From NCBI GenBank assembly GCA_964645835.1, contig CAZYDG010000074.1, forward strand, positions 1 to 45,246: a stretch of 45,246 nucleotides of DNA, in the 5' to 3' direction. Of this stretch, positions 34,004-42,249 are shown piece by piece (position 1 is the first letter of the stretch; each line of letters begins with the position of its first letter). The notes below the pieces were generated by a model. The model saw only the letters and a list, made by a program, of their open reading frames with translations, did no database searches and was not told the DNA's origin. Source of the DNA: CAZBME01 sp964645835 (GTDB lineage: Bacteria; Desulfobacterota; Syntrophia; Syntrophales; UBA8958). The translations under genes and the position numbers were made by a program.

Positions 34004-34858
34004 ATGGAGCTTATAAGCAGTGGAGATGTTTATCACCCGAAAAGATTCTTCAGTTTGACCTTTTTCTTTTCCTGGATTTTATTTTTTGCCGCAGCCTATT
34101 CGAGCCACCACAATACTTCGGAATCAATAATTTATCTTTTTTTCAGTCTTGCGGTAATGACACCGGCATTGGTCACGTTCTATATGATTTGGGGTTCCGG
34201 GAACCCTGCTCTTAAAAAGGACTTTTGGGGACGGCTTCTGGGGCTGAGATTGTTACGATTGAAATTCGTTTTGTTTGCCATTGCACTTATGCCTGTAACA
34301 ATCATAGCGGCCACCTTGCTTTCGATACCGGCAGGCGAATCCAGTGAGCAGTTTCGACTGTCTTCCGCCTTTTTCACGCTGAATGATTCTCCTGTCCTTG
34401 TATTGCTCGTGGCCATGCTTTTTGCTCCGACATTTGAGGAAATTGCGTGGAAAGGATACGGGATCGATAGTCTGCTTTCCCAGGGAGGAAGTGTGTTCAA
34501 CGCGACCATGCGATTCGGCGTGCTCTGGACGATTTGGCATCTTCCGCTCTTCTTTATCAAGAATTATTATCATTATTCCGTGATGCAGGCAAACGTGTGG
34601 TTCGGGCTAAACATCATCTTGAGTATCCTGCCGATTGCCTTTCTGAGCAGCTGGCTGTTTTTTAAATCTGATAGAAGCATCCTGATTGCAATACTGTTTC
34701 ATGCGGCAATTAATATCTCGATGTCGGTTCTGAATACCGGACAAATTGCCAAGTGCTTTGTCACTTTGATTCTATATGTTATCATCGTTGCTTTGATCGT
34801 TTCCGACAGACCGTTTTGGCTGGAAAATCATCGGGGCGATAATGCGGTCAGGTCTTGA
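34004..34858 (+). CDS. CPBP family intramembrane glutamic endopeptidase
   Basis: A 284-aa polytopic membrane protein of the CAAX-protease/bacteriocin-processing (Abi/CPBP) family. Catalytic motifs are EE at 145-146 in FEEIAWKGYG (motif 1; Lys where many members have Arg), WTIWHL with His179 (motif 2), and LFHAAIN with His233 and Asn237 (motif 3). About eight hydrophobic helices are present. The natural substrate is unknown. It lies alone, with repeats on its right side. Confidence 0.87.
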   Translation: MELISSGDVYHPKRFFSLTFFFSWILFFAAAYSSHHNTSESIIYLFFSLAVMTPALVTFYMIWGSGNPALKKDFWGRLLGLRLLRLKFVLFAIALMPVTIIAATLLSIPAGESSEQFRLSSAFFTLNDSPVLVLLVAMLFAPTFEEIAWKGYGIDSLLSQGGSVFNATMRFGVLWTIWHLPLFFIKNYYHYSVMQANVWFGLNIILSILPIAFLSSWLFFKSDRSILIAILFHAAINISMSVLNTGQIAKCFVTLILYVIIVALIVSDRPFWLENHRGDNAVRS

Positions 34859-34897
34859 AATAATTCATTACTTCGGCAAAACTATCTATCTGATAAT

Positions 34898-34965
34898 AGT
34901 CATTCCCGCAGAGGCGGGAATCCATTGCAATGACCGGATGCCGGATCAAGTCCGGCATGACGATC
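34898..34965. repeat. GTCATTCC-family palindromic repeat
   Basis: GTCATTCCCGCAGAGGCGGG, with AATCC, is followed by ATGCCGGATCAAGTCCGGC, with ATGAC. These are two adjacent palindromes with the same outer words as the copies at 23305 and 40425. It sits between the convergent CPBP and etfA genes. Confidence 0.7.
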
Positions 34966-34975
34966 TTTGACATGT

Positions 34976-35941
34976 TTAATTGCCGGCTTTGGGCAGCTTC
35001 TTCAATTCCTGAATGAGTTTCGGCACTACATCATAGACGTCGCCGACAATGCCAAGGTCTGCTGCGCTGAAAATAGGGGCATTTTCATCCTTATTGATGG
35101 CACAGATGACTTTAGCGTTACGGATACCGGTAATATGCTGGATCTGTCCGGAAACACCGAGTCCGATATAGACATCCGGCTTTACCTGAACACCGGAAAG
35201 GCCGATGCAAAGCTCATCCGGCAACCAGTGGAGTTCCTCGGAAATAGGTCTCGTGCAGCCTATCTCGCCGCCCATAACCTCAGCAAGGTCTCTAGCCAAT
35301 GCCAGGTCCTCTTTCTTTTCAATACCTCTTCCCACACATACGACGACCTTCGCTTCCGTTATATCCCGTCCTTCCCTTTCTTTTGCCTTTCTCTCCAAAA
35401 CCTTGACTGCCGACACCGGCGGCGTCGGCAGCTCCCGGATCTGTCCCTCCCTTGCACTCACCACTTCAGCCGGATCGAAGAACCTGGGAGGAACAGTGAC
35501 CATGACGGGCCGTGAGGAACAGGTGAGCTTCTGCACTGCCGCCCCGCCATAGGCCAGCCGCTCCATTTCAAGAACCCGGTCCTGTTCATTATAAGTCAGT
35601 GTCGTACAACTGCTGCAAAGACCGGTATTCAGGCGGGCTGCGATACGGGCAGCCAGGTCCTTGCCCCTTGACGTAGCAGCGATCAAGAAAAGATCGGGGT
35701 CTGCCTTCCTTGCTTCATCGGCAATAACCGGCACATAGGCATCCAGGGACTGATCTTCGGACAGGGATGCCAGAAGCAGGACCTCATCCGCTCCGCGGGA
35801 AATATATTCTCCTGCATGCGCCTGATCCTGTGAGAGCAATGCGGTCAATTTCGACCCCATCTTTGCTGCCAGACTCTGTCCTATATTAAGAAGCTCCAGG
35901 GTTTGTTCCCGGTTTTCAGCAAAAATCCAGACACCAGCCAT
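34976..35941 (-). CDS. etfA: Electron transfer flavoprotein, alpha subunit
   Basis: A 321-aa EtfA/FixB. The N-terminal domain begins MAGVWIFAEN, and the C-terminal FAD-binding domain has GLGVSGQIQH, INKDENAPIFSAADLGIVGD and the final VPKLIQELKK, the EtfA signature. ATG 35941 is used (GGAGG 9 nt upstream), 13 nt after the etfB stop. It should accept electrons from the acyl-CoA dehydrogenase encoded upstream and pass them to the FixC/FixX-like module. Last gene of the operon. Confidence 0.95.
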   Translation of the reverse strand: MAGVWIFAENREQTLELLNIGQSLAAKMGSKLTALLSQDQAHAGEYISRGADEVLLLASLSEDQSLDAYVPVIADEARKADPDLFLIAATSRGKDLAARIAARLNTGLCSSCTTLTYNEQDRVLEMERLAYGGAAVQKLTCSSRPVMVTVPPRFFDPAEVVSAREGQIRELPTPPVSAVKVLERKAKEREGRDITEAKVVVCVGRGIEKKEDLALARDLAEVMGGEIGCTRPISEELHWLPDELCIGLSGVQVKPDVYIGLGVSGQIQHITGIRNAKVICAINKDENAPIFSAADLGIVGDVYDVVPKLIQELKKLPKAGN

Positions 35942-35954
35942 AATTCGTTTCCTC

Positions 35955-36719
35955 CTATCCGATAACCCCTTTTTTCTTGAGCGTGTCCACAAACCGGCTG
36001 ATCTCCGCCGCATCGGTTCCGAATTTTTCGGAATTCCGTTCCGTACTCGACGCTGTTATTCTGAGATTATGCAGGTGAGCATCATTCACAGCCGTTAATT
36101 CATCCTTGCGGATCGTTACAACAGGCTTCCTGGAAGCCATTAGAGTATCTTTGACGCCCGGAATCCTGGGCGTGTTGATCTCGGGCAGAACCGTTACGAC
36201 CACCGGCATGGGGGCCTTGACGACCTCCACACCCTCTTCCACCCTGCGCTCCGCAATCACATGGTCCCCTTCGACACTGAGCTTTCGGACAAAGGAAATA
36301 GAAGGGATTCCCATATTCTCAGCCAGGCGGGGCCCGATCTGCTGGGCATAGAGGTCGCCCGAGCCTTCCCCGCAGATGATCAGATCGCACGGAACACGTG
36401 ACCGAATCACCTCCGCAAGGATAGCCGCCGTCTGGGACGGCTCCAGTTGGTTAAACGATGCATCACTTATGAAATAGGCTTGATCGGCCCCCCGCGAGAG
36501 CGCATCTTTAACACCTTTCGTCGCCTCGGGCACACCGACGGTTATCGCAACGATGCTTCCCCCCAGGGCGTCCCTCAGATGGACCGCTTCTTCGATGGCG
36601 TTGCGGTCATAATCACTTATCTTATAGTCTACGGACGAGAAGTCCAGGTCGCCGGACGACCCTCGTCGAATATATGCTTCGTCAACTACCCATTTGAAGC
36701 AGGTTACAATCACGGGCAT
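35955..36719 (-). CDS. etfB: Electron transfer flavoprotein, beta subunit
   Basis: A 254-aa EtfB/FixA. It begins MPVIVTCFKWVVDEA, carries the adenine nucleotide-binding region AITVGVPEATKGVKDALSRG, and has ICGEGSGDLYAQQIGPRLAE and VVTVLPEINTPRIP as expected. It pairs with EtfA to form the flavoprotein heterodimer. It lies 80 nt downstream of the acyl-CoA dehydrogenase gene. Confidence 0.95.
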   Translation of the reverse strand: MPVIVTCFKWVVDEAYIRRGSSGDLDFSSVDYKISDYDRNAIEEAVHLRDALGGSIVAITVGVPEATKGVKDALSRGADQAYFISDASFNQLEPSQTAAILAEVIRSRVPCDLIICGEGSGDLYAQQIGPRLAENMGIPSISFVRKLSVEGDHVIAERRVEEGVEVVKAPMPVVVTVLPEINTPRIPGVKDTLMASRKPVVTIRKDELTAVNDAHLHNLRITASSTERNSEKFGTDAAEISRFVDTLKKKGVIG

Positions 36720-36799
36720 GGCCTGTCACCTCAATTTATCGTGGTACCGGAGTTTCTCCGGCATCAATATCAACGCCGGAGAAGTCCGTCTACATTTAT

Positions 36800-37939
36800 T
36801 TATCGCAGGACGTTTCCAGAGATCACCATGCGCTGGGCTTCCGAGGAACCTTCGTAGATTTCGGTGATCTTGGCATCGCGCATCAGCCGCTCCACTTTCT
36901 GGCCTTTCATGTAGCCATATCCGCCATGAATCTGGACTGCTTTGATCGTATGATGCATGGCCTTTTCGGCAGCGAAAAGCTTCGCCATGGAAGCTTCCTT
37001 GCTGAAAGGCAGCTTCTGATCCTTGAGCCATGCCGCATGGTATGTAAGAAAACGGGCGGCGTTGAGATCGGTGGCCATGTCGGCAATCATCCAGGAAATG
37101 GCCTGCTGCCTTGAAATGGGACCGCCAAACTGAACCCTTTCCTTGGAGTATTTGATAGATTCGTCCAGCGCCGCCTGGAGAATGCCGACGGACTGGGCGG
37201 CAATGCCCACCCGGCCATGATCAAATCCGGTCATGGCCAGCGGCATTCCTCCACCTTCCTGCCCCAGCAGATTCTCTTTCGGCACACGGCAGTCTTTGAA
37301 AACCACTTCGGATGTCTGGGATGAGCGGAGCCCCATTTTTTTAAAATGCTCTCCCGGTTTCAATCCGGGTGTTCCCTTGGGAATTATGAAGGCGCTCATG
37401 CCTTTTCGTCCCGCTGATTTATCGGTCCAGCAGAAGGTGAGGTACGTATCCGCCAGGGGACCGTTGGAGATGAAGGTTTTAGTTCCGTTAAGGACATAGT
37501 CATCGCCATCGCTCACGGCGGTTGTCGTGGCCGCCATGACATCGGTGCCCGCCCCCGGCTCGGTCAGGACGAAAGCACCCATATGCTGACCTTTGGCCAG
37601 AGGAATCAGATATTTTTTCTTCTGTTCTTCATTGCCGAATAGATTGATCAGCATACAGGCGATGCCGACATGAATCGATACGGTAAATCCGGTGGACGCG
37701 CAAGACCGCGAAAGCTCTTCCACAGCGATAATGTGGGTCAGATAATCTGCACCGGCGCCCCCGTACTGCTGAGGTATGGGAATGCCCATCCAGTCGCCTT
37801 CCGCAAGCTTCTGGAATAATTCCGCCGGGTGGCGGCTGTTCTCATCGATCTCCACCGCGATGGGGTCCACATACTTCACGGCAAATTCCCGCATGTTCTT
37901 GCGAATCAGTTCCTGTTCTTCCGACAATCTAAAATCCAT
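36800..37939 (-). CDS. Acyl-CoA dehydrogenase (short-chain type)
   Basis: A 379-aa flavoprotein of standard length. Family motifs are ALTEPGAG-like FVLTEPGAGTD, FDHGRVGIAAQSVG, the IHGGYGYMKGQKVERLMRDAK segment, and the C-terminal catalytic-base motif IYEGSSEAQRMVI, with Glu in the butyryl-CoA dehydrogenase position. It oxidises (or, run in reverse, reduces) an acyl-CoA at C2-C3. Its place between fixX and etfB ties it directly to the ETF chain. Exact chain length is not readable. Confidence 0.94.
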   Translation of the reverse strand: MDFRLSEEQELIRKNMREFAVKYVDPIAVEIDENSRHPAELFQKLAEGDWMGIPIPQQYGGAGADYLTHIIAVEELSRSCASTGFTVSIHVGIACMLINLFGNEEQKKKYLIPLAKGQHMGAFVLTEPGAGTDVMAATTTAVSDGDDYVLNGTKTFISNGPLADTYLTFCWTDKSAGRKGMSAFIIPKGTPGLKPGEHFKKMGLRSSQTSEVVFKDCRVPKENLLGQEGGGMPLAMTGFDHGRVGIAAQSVGILQAALDESIKYSKERVQFGGPISRQQAISWMIADMATDLNAARFLTYHAAWLKDQKLPFSKEASMAKLFAAEKAMHHTIKAVQIHGGYGYMKGQKVERLMRDAKITEIYEGSSEAQRMVISGNVLR

Positions 37940-38014
37940 AACAGCCCTCCTTTGATTTTATTTTAAGGCAATAGGTAATGCCCTGACACTTTCTCCCGCT
38001 TATCGTTTTACCTG

Positions 38015-38299
38015 TTACCCGAAACGATACTGCACACCTGTTCCCCCTTCCGGGTAATTCCATTCCAGCACCTCTGTACCGCAGGCCAGACGGCAGGTGC
38101 CGCATTCGAGGCATCCGTCGATGGTCAATGTGACTTCTCCCTTATCGTTCTCGCTATAAAGACCCGCCGGGCAGATGCGCACCGCTGTCTTTAGCTGAAT
38201 GTCCTTTTCCATACCTGGCTTGATTTTGATGTGTGGCTCCCTGGCAGGCTTGAAGACATCGAGCCCCAGCTTGGCCTTCAATTCCATTGCATCATTCAT
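38015..38299 (-). CDS. fixX: Ferredoxin-like protein FixX
   Basis: A 94-aa ferredoxin-like protein with CPAGLYS (FixX-type) followed by GCLECGTCRLAC, which supplies one [4Fe-4S] cluster. Its ATG overlaps the fixC stop (ATGA at 38296-38299). It is the electron carrier partner of the FixC-like quinone oxidoreductase. A longer in-frame extension upstream lies inside fixC and is rejected. Confidence 0.94.
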   Translation of the reverse strand: MNDAMELKAKLGLDVFKPAREPHIKIKPGMEKDIQLKTAVRICPAGLYSENDKGEVTLTIDGCLECGTCRLACGTEVLEWNYPEGGTGVQYRFG

Positions 38300-39582
38300 A
38301 GCTTCATGACCCCTTTTGCGTCCTGGAATATATTCCACATCTCCCGCAGGGATGCATATTTCCGTAACGTTGGATAAAGTTTCTCCTTGGCGCCTTCCGG
38401 CACGGCGTAGATATCCCTGAAGATTGAGCCGATTTGTTCCGGATAATGATTGAAGAAACGCGGATTATTCACAACGTCGGGTGCTTCCCTGAAATTTTCA
38501 AAATCCTTCAGGACAAAGCTTTCCTTAAGCAAGGTCTTGTAGATGGAGAGTGCCGCGCTGCCGTAATCACCGGCTTCCTTCGCTTTGCGTACCGCCTGGG
38601 CGGCGTAATACCCTGAAGCGAGAGCGTACTCCATGCCTCTGACCGTAAAGCCGACATTCAAAGCGAGTCCGGCGGCGTCTCCCGCGACAATGATCCCGTT
38701 TCCATACAGGGAACCGAGCGCTTTATATCCCCCTTCGGGAATAAGATGGGCAGCGTATTCAACAGTGTTTCCATCCTTGATCAGGCACGAAATTTCCGGG
38801 CGTCTCTTAAATGCATCGAGTAGTGCAGGCACTTCAATTGCGGTCTGGTCATCCCGGATATCCTCGATGCCGACGACAATGCCCAGGCTGATACTCTCTT
38901 TGTTCGTATAGAGAAATCCGCCCCCAAACTTGCCTTTCGTAACATCGCCCACATACAGGCGGGCCGCACCTTCGTTGCCTGCCAGGTTGAAACGGGCGTT
39001 GATCATCTCCGGATCGAGGGCGATGACTTCCTTGATCCCTACCGCATAGTCGTGAGGCGAACCGGGGTCACGGAGACCGGCCTTCTCGGATACGAGAGAC
39101 ATTACTCCATCGCAGGCAATCACCACGTCCGCACGCAACTCATCGCCTCCTGCCATGACGCCGGCCACCTGATCATTCTCTTTGATTATTTCGTCCACTC
39201 TGATCTTGGGCAGCAGCATCGCACCCTTTTCTTCAACCCGTTCCGACAACCAGCGGTCGAATTTTGAACGCAGCACACTGTAGCTCTGATGAGGTTCCCG
39301 GCGCAGTTCGTCACCTGTGTAATCGATAGTCAGGGAACGCTCTCCGGCCATCATGGTGATTCCCTCATGCGCAATGAAGCGCTCCAGGGGCGCATTATCC
39401 CACAGTTCCGGGAATAAGTTGCGAACGGGGTTTACATAGAGGCGGCCGCCGGACACATTCTTGGCGCCGGGATAATCACCCTTCTCCAGCACCAGCACCT
39501 CCTGACCCTCCCCGGCCAGGGTGTATGCAGCAGCCAAGCCGGCCAGACCGGCCCCGACGATGATTACATCGAACTTTTCCAT
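38296..39582 (-). CDS. fixC: FixC-like flavoprotein-quinone oxidoreductase
   Basis: A 428-aa FAD oxidoreductase of the ETF-QO/FixC family. The dinucleotide fold is DVIIVGAGLAGLAAAYTLA at the N-terminus, followed by PGAKNVSGG. GDAAGLALNVGFTVRGMEYA near residue 310 is the second FAD motif, and IEQIGSIF-like membrane-associated helices occur at the C-terminus. With FixX and EtfBA it can reduce quinone or take part in electron bifurcation; which applies here is not readable. First gene after tetR, 98 nt downstream. Confidence 0.93.
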   Translation of the reverse strand: MEKFDVIIVGAGLAGLAAAYTLAGEGQEVLVLEKGDYPGAKNVSGGRLYVNPVRNLFPELWDNAPLERFIAHEGITMMAGERSLTIDYTGDELRREPHQSYSVLRSKFDRWLSERVEEKGAMLLPKIRVDEIIKENDQVAGVMAGGDELRADVVIACDGVMSLVSEKAGLRDPGSPHDYAVGIKEVIALDPEMINARFNLAGNEGAARLYVGDVTKGKFGGGFLYTNKESISLGIVVGIEDIRDDQTAIEVPALLDAFKRRPEISCLIKDGNTVEYAAHLIPEGGYKALGSLYGNGIIVAGDAAGLALNVGFTVRGMEYALASGYYAAQAVRKAKEAGDYGSAALSIYKTLLKESFVLKDFENFREAPDVVNNPRFFNHYPEQIGSIFRDIYAVPEGAKEKLYPTLRKYASLREMWNIFQDAKGVMKL

Positions 39583-39680
39583 AGGCCCTCGGTAAAATTA
39601 TTCAGTCTGCTCAAGATCGAGTATATTAACAACTGATAGTCCCATGCTTCCCTTTGGAAAAAGAGAAACGAGGGGGATTC

Positions 39681-40289
39681 TTATATAAATACTTTAGGGG
39701 ATAAGCTTTGCAAATAATCAATTAACGCATTGATGCATCGATTCAAACCGGCCTCCGATTTTTCCGTGCCATATATGACGGACGCCCCAAGCATGCCGGA
39801 GAAGATCATCTCGGTGACGGATTCGGTATTGACATCCTCCCGGATCTCGCCCGATTCCTTTCCCTGGTCCAAAAGCCTTTTTATCATTGCCTTAAGCTGT
39901 ATAAAGCCATCATTCAATGCATTTGAAAAAGGGGCGTTTTGATCATCCAGCTCGACGGACAGTGTTACGAAAATGCAGCCTCCCGGAAATGTCTCGCTAT
40001 CCGTCAAATATCGATCGCGATAATTCTCCAAGAGTTTTTTCACCTTGGCCACAGGTTGTTCGATCTTGTCCAGACCGCTCAAATTCCTTTGTCGCCATAT
40101 TTTGCGGGCCTCGCTCAAAACTGCGTAAAAAATATCGTCCTTGCTTTTGAAATGGTTGTACAGCCCTCCCTTCGATGTTTTTGCTTCCCGCATGATATCT
40201 TGAGTGGATGTACTGAGAAAACCTTTCAAAGAAAAGAGTTTTATCGATTCATGAACAATTCTTTCTTTAAGTGTGACAGAATTTTCCAT
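39681..40289 (-). CDS. TetR/AcrR family regulator
   Basis: A 202-aa regulator with an N-terminal TetR HTH (residues about 10-55; FLSTSTQDIMREAKTSKGGLYNHFKSKD) and a ligand-binding C-terminal domain. The gene precedes fixC-fixX-acd-etfBA on the same strand and is likely to control it, perhaps by sensing an acyl-CoA, as FadR-type TetR proteins do. A three-half-site palindrome lies 23-48 bp before its start. Confidence 0.9.
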   Translation of the reverse strand: MENSVTLKERIVHESIKLFSLKGFLSTSTQDIMREAKTSKGGLYNHFKSKDDIFYAVLSEARKIWRQRNLSGLDKIEQPVAKVKKLLENYRDRYLTDSETFPGGCIFVTLSVELDDQNAPFSNALNDGFIQLKAMIKRLLDQGKESGEIREDVNTESVTEMIFSGMLGASVIYGTEKSEAGLNRCINALIDYLQSLSPKVFI

Positions 40290-40311
40290 TTTTGCCTATA
40301 GATAAAAAAGG

Positions 40312-40337
40312 GGAGACCGGTCGGTCTTTGATAAAGA
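40312..40337. promoter_or_regulatory. Overlapping TetR operator palindromes
   Basis: AGACC-GGTC-GGTCT (40312-40325) is an inverted repeat of the kind bound by many TetR/NemR-like repressors. Its right half-site is shared with GGTCTTT-GAT-AAAGACC (40321-40337), so three half-sites lie in 26 bp. On the minus strand a TTGACA (-35 type) at 40360-40365 is positioned so that the operator would overlap the transcription start of tetR. Autorepression is likely. Confidence 0.6.
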
Positions 40338-40424
40338 CCAAGTAACATGTCGACTGTACGATGTCAAGAATTTTTATAATAGACAGGCCCTTAAGATTAA
40401 TGTAGATTTTAAGTTCATCCCTTT

Positions 40425-40495
40425 GTCGTTCCGGTGAAAACCGGAATCCAGTCTTCCAGTAAGTTCTGGATACCGGCCTTCGCCGGTATGACGGG
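40425..40495. repeat. GTCATTCC-family palindromic repeat
   Basis: GTTCCGGTGAAAACCGGAAT, with CCAG, is followed by CTGGATACCGGCCTTCGCC, with GGTATGAC. This is the same paired-palindrome design as at 23305 and 34898. It lies in the spacer between tetR and the HD-domain gene. Confidence 0.65.
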
Positions 40496-40542
40496 AATGG
40501 CAACTTTTTACGGAACCATCAATTAAACGACATGGAGAACAT

Positions 40543-41028
40543 ATGCGGCAGAAGCTTATCGACAAAATGAAAGATACCTTCGGCGACGATACAAAGAGGA
40601 TAGATCACGCTTTTGCGGTCCTCGAACTTGCAGAGAAAATCCAGGCGGCTGAGGGAGGCGACCTCATGATCGTCCAGGCCGCTGCTATCCTCCACGATAT
40701 AGGCATCCAGGAGGCGTATAGAAAATACGGATCCACAGCAGGTGTACACCAGGAGATCGAGGGTCCGCCGATTGCAGACACTATTATGAAATCGCTGGGC
40801 ATCGACGAGGAGGCCCGACGGCACGTCTGCCTGATCGTCGGCAGTCACCATAGCGGCGACAAAATAGACACACCGGAGTTTCGCTGTATCTGGGACGCGG
40901 ATTGGATCGTCAACCTGAACGCCGATTACGCAGAATGGCCCTTGGAAAAAAAGCAGCACATCATCAATAAGCGTTTCCGTACGGAGACGGGAAAACGAAT
41001 TGCCCGGACGAACCTTGGTGTTTGTTGA
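40543..41028 (+). CDS. HD domain phosphohydrolase
   Basis: A 161-aa HD-superfamily protein. Metal ligands are visible as RIDHAFAVLELA (His22), ILHDIGIQ (His51-Asp52), GSHHSGD and DADWIVNL. The length fits a stand-alone HD phosphohydrolase. Substrate unknown; nucleotides are usual for the superfamily. Confidence 0.88.
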   Translation: MRQKLIDKMKDTFGDDTKRIDHAFAVLELAEKIQAAEGGDLMIVQAAAILHDIGIQEAYRKYGSTAGVHQEIEGPPIADTIMKSLGIDEEARRHVCLIVGSHHSGDKIDTPEFRCIWDADWIVNLNADYAEWPLEKKQHIINKRFRTETGKRIARTNLGVC

Positions 41029-41062
41029 AATCATTTTGCAGAAAAGGAAAGGAGAAATAGCA

Positions 41063-41512
41063 ATGAAGAAATTCATATTTATCTGTTTGTGTATCGGCTT
41101 TCTTTTCATGAGTAGCAGTATGGTAAATGCATCGGATCAATTACTGATCATCTACAATGATGGAACATCTCAGGCCGTAAATCTAAAAAAATCGGTTCAC
41201 AGTATAAAAAGTATCAACTTCCAGGGAGGTAACATGGCATCCGCTCAGGGCGCGATTACCGTTGTTGCCGGCACATACGGTAAAAATTGCGGAGCGCCTC
41301 ATGGGAATAAGACGGAACATTTGGCCGGCGCCTGCAATAGCCGTACACAGTGCGAATATGTCATTAATTATCAGGTAATCGGCGATCCTGCTGTCGGTTG
41401 CGGGAAAGACTATGTGGCCGAATGGCGTTGCGGAGGAGATACAACCATTCATCAGGCTTCAGCGGCCCCCGAAGCCGGGTTTAATAAAAAGATCCTGCTT
41501 ACATGTCAATAG
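41063..41512 (+). CDS. Secreted lectin-like (SUEL-type) small protein
   Basis: A 149-aa protein with a signal peptide (cleavage near VNAS, residue 24) and a Cys-rich domain at about 62-149: AGTYGKNCG, LAGACNSRTQCEYVI, GDPAVGCGKDYVAEWRCGG and a final LLTCQ. The pattern resembles the galactose/rhamnose-binding lectin (SUEL) fold, with YGxNC, CxYxV and GDP-x-x-GC-x-K. Binding of a sugar is inferred only. ATG 41063 is the start, with AAAGGAG upstream. A lipoprotein gene follows. Confidence 0.7.
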   Translation: MKKFIFICLCIGFLFMSSSMVNASDQLLIIYNDGTSQAVNLKKSVHSIKSINFQGGNMASAQGAITVVAGTYGKNCGAPHGNKTEHLAGACNSRTQCEYVINYQVIGDPAVGCGKDYVAEWRCGGDTTIHQASAAPEAGFNKKILLTCQ

Positions 41513-41550
41513 TAGATGTATTGACAATCATTTTACCAAGAGGGAATAAA

Positions 41551-41841
41551 ATGAAAACATGGCTTGTAATTCTTGCATTGGTACTTACCGGTTGTGCAAA
41601 TAATCCAGGAATCGTTTCTCCCGAAAAGGACACCTACCAGATAGTAAAGAGAAACCCGCAATTTGGTTTCGAACGGGCTGAGGAATTGAAGAAAGATGCG
41701 TATCGCGAGGCAAATGATTTTTGCGCGAAACTGAATAAGAAAATGGAAACTGTGAGTTTCGAGATATCAGATGTCGGAATGTTAACACCAGGCAGCGTTT
41801 CACTTCAATTCCGGTGTGTGCGTAACGTCACAACGAAATGA
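41551..41841 (+). CDS. Small lipoprotein
   Basis: A 96-aa lipoprotein: MKTWLVILALVLTGCANN has a clear lipobox (LTGC). The mature part contains YREANDFCAKLNKKMETVSF and VSLQFRCV, two Cys that could pair. The ATG at 41551 has AAGAGGG upstream; earlier starts are poorer. It lies 38 nt past the lectin-like gene on the same strand. Function unknown. Confidence 0.78.
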   Translation: MKTWLVILALVLTGCANNPGIVSPEKDTYQIVKRNPQFGFERAEELKKDAYREANDFCAKLNKKMETVSFEISDVGMLTPGSVSLQFRCVRNVTTK

Positions 41842-42249
41842 ACAAGAGGGAATCACGGGCCATCGTGCCGCCAATGGTTTTCATGAATACGCGGTTCCCT
41901 TATTGTCATTGCCGGATCCTCAATCTAGTCGAGAACAGGCTTGATCCGACAATCCAGCAATACTTCATAAATACGCTTTAAAACCTCTGGATTCCCGTTT
42001 TCCCGGGAATCTTTCATGCCCCGTCTGCCGCCACGTGGGCATGAAAATAAGGATTAGACTGTAGGGTGGATGAAGCGAAGTGCATCCACCATTCGCCGGT
42101 GGAACCGCTTAGCTTGTTCCACCCTACAAAGATTCTATTTTCGTAGTAATGATCTGGATATGCACGCTTGCATTTCTGATCGCTCTCTTGACATACCTTC
42201 TCAACTACTTATATTGAATTTAATATGGCATTGCGATGGAGGAATGGAC
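41842..42249. repeat. Spacer with GTAGGGTGG-type palindromic repeats
   Basis: No gene is supported. TGTAGGGTGGATGAAGCG (about 42060-42077) and CTTGTTCCACCCTACA (about 42112-42127) form the outer arms of an inverted repeat with GCATCCACC / GGTGGAA within it. The part at 41900-42020 contains TTGTCATTGCCGGATCC and CTGGATTCCCG / CGGGAATC, related to the other GTCATTCC-type repeats. Confidence 0.65.

Noticed and set aside
34967..35515. Plus-strand frame of 182 codons
   Set aside because: It is antisense to etfA, without a motif.
42244..42246. ATG at 42244 as OYE start
   Set aside because: It lies too close (1 nt) to GGAGG; the ATG at 42250 has a 7-nt spacing and fits the family N-terminus.
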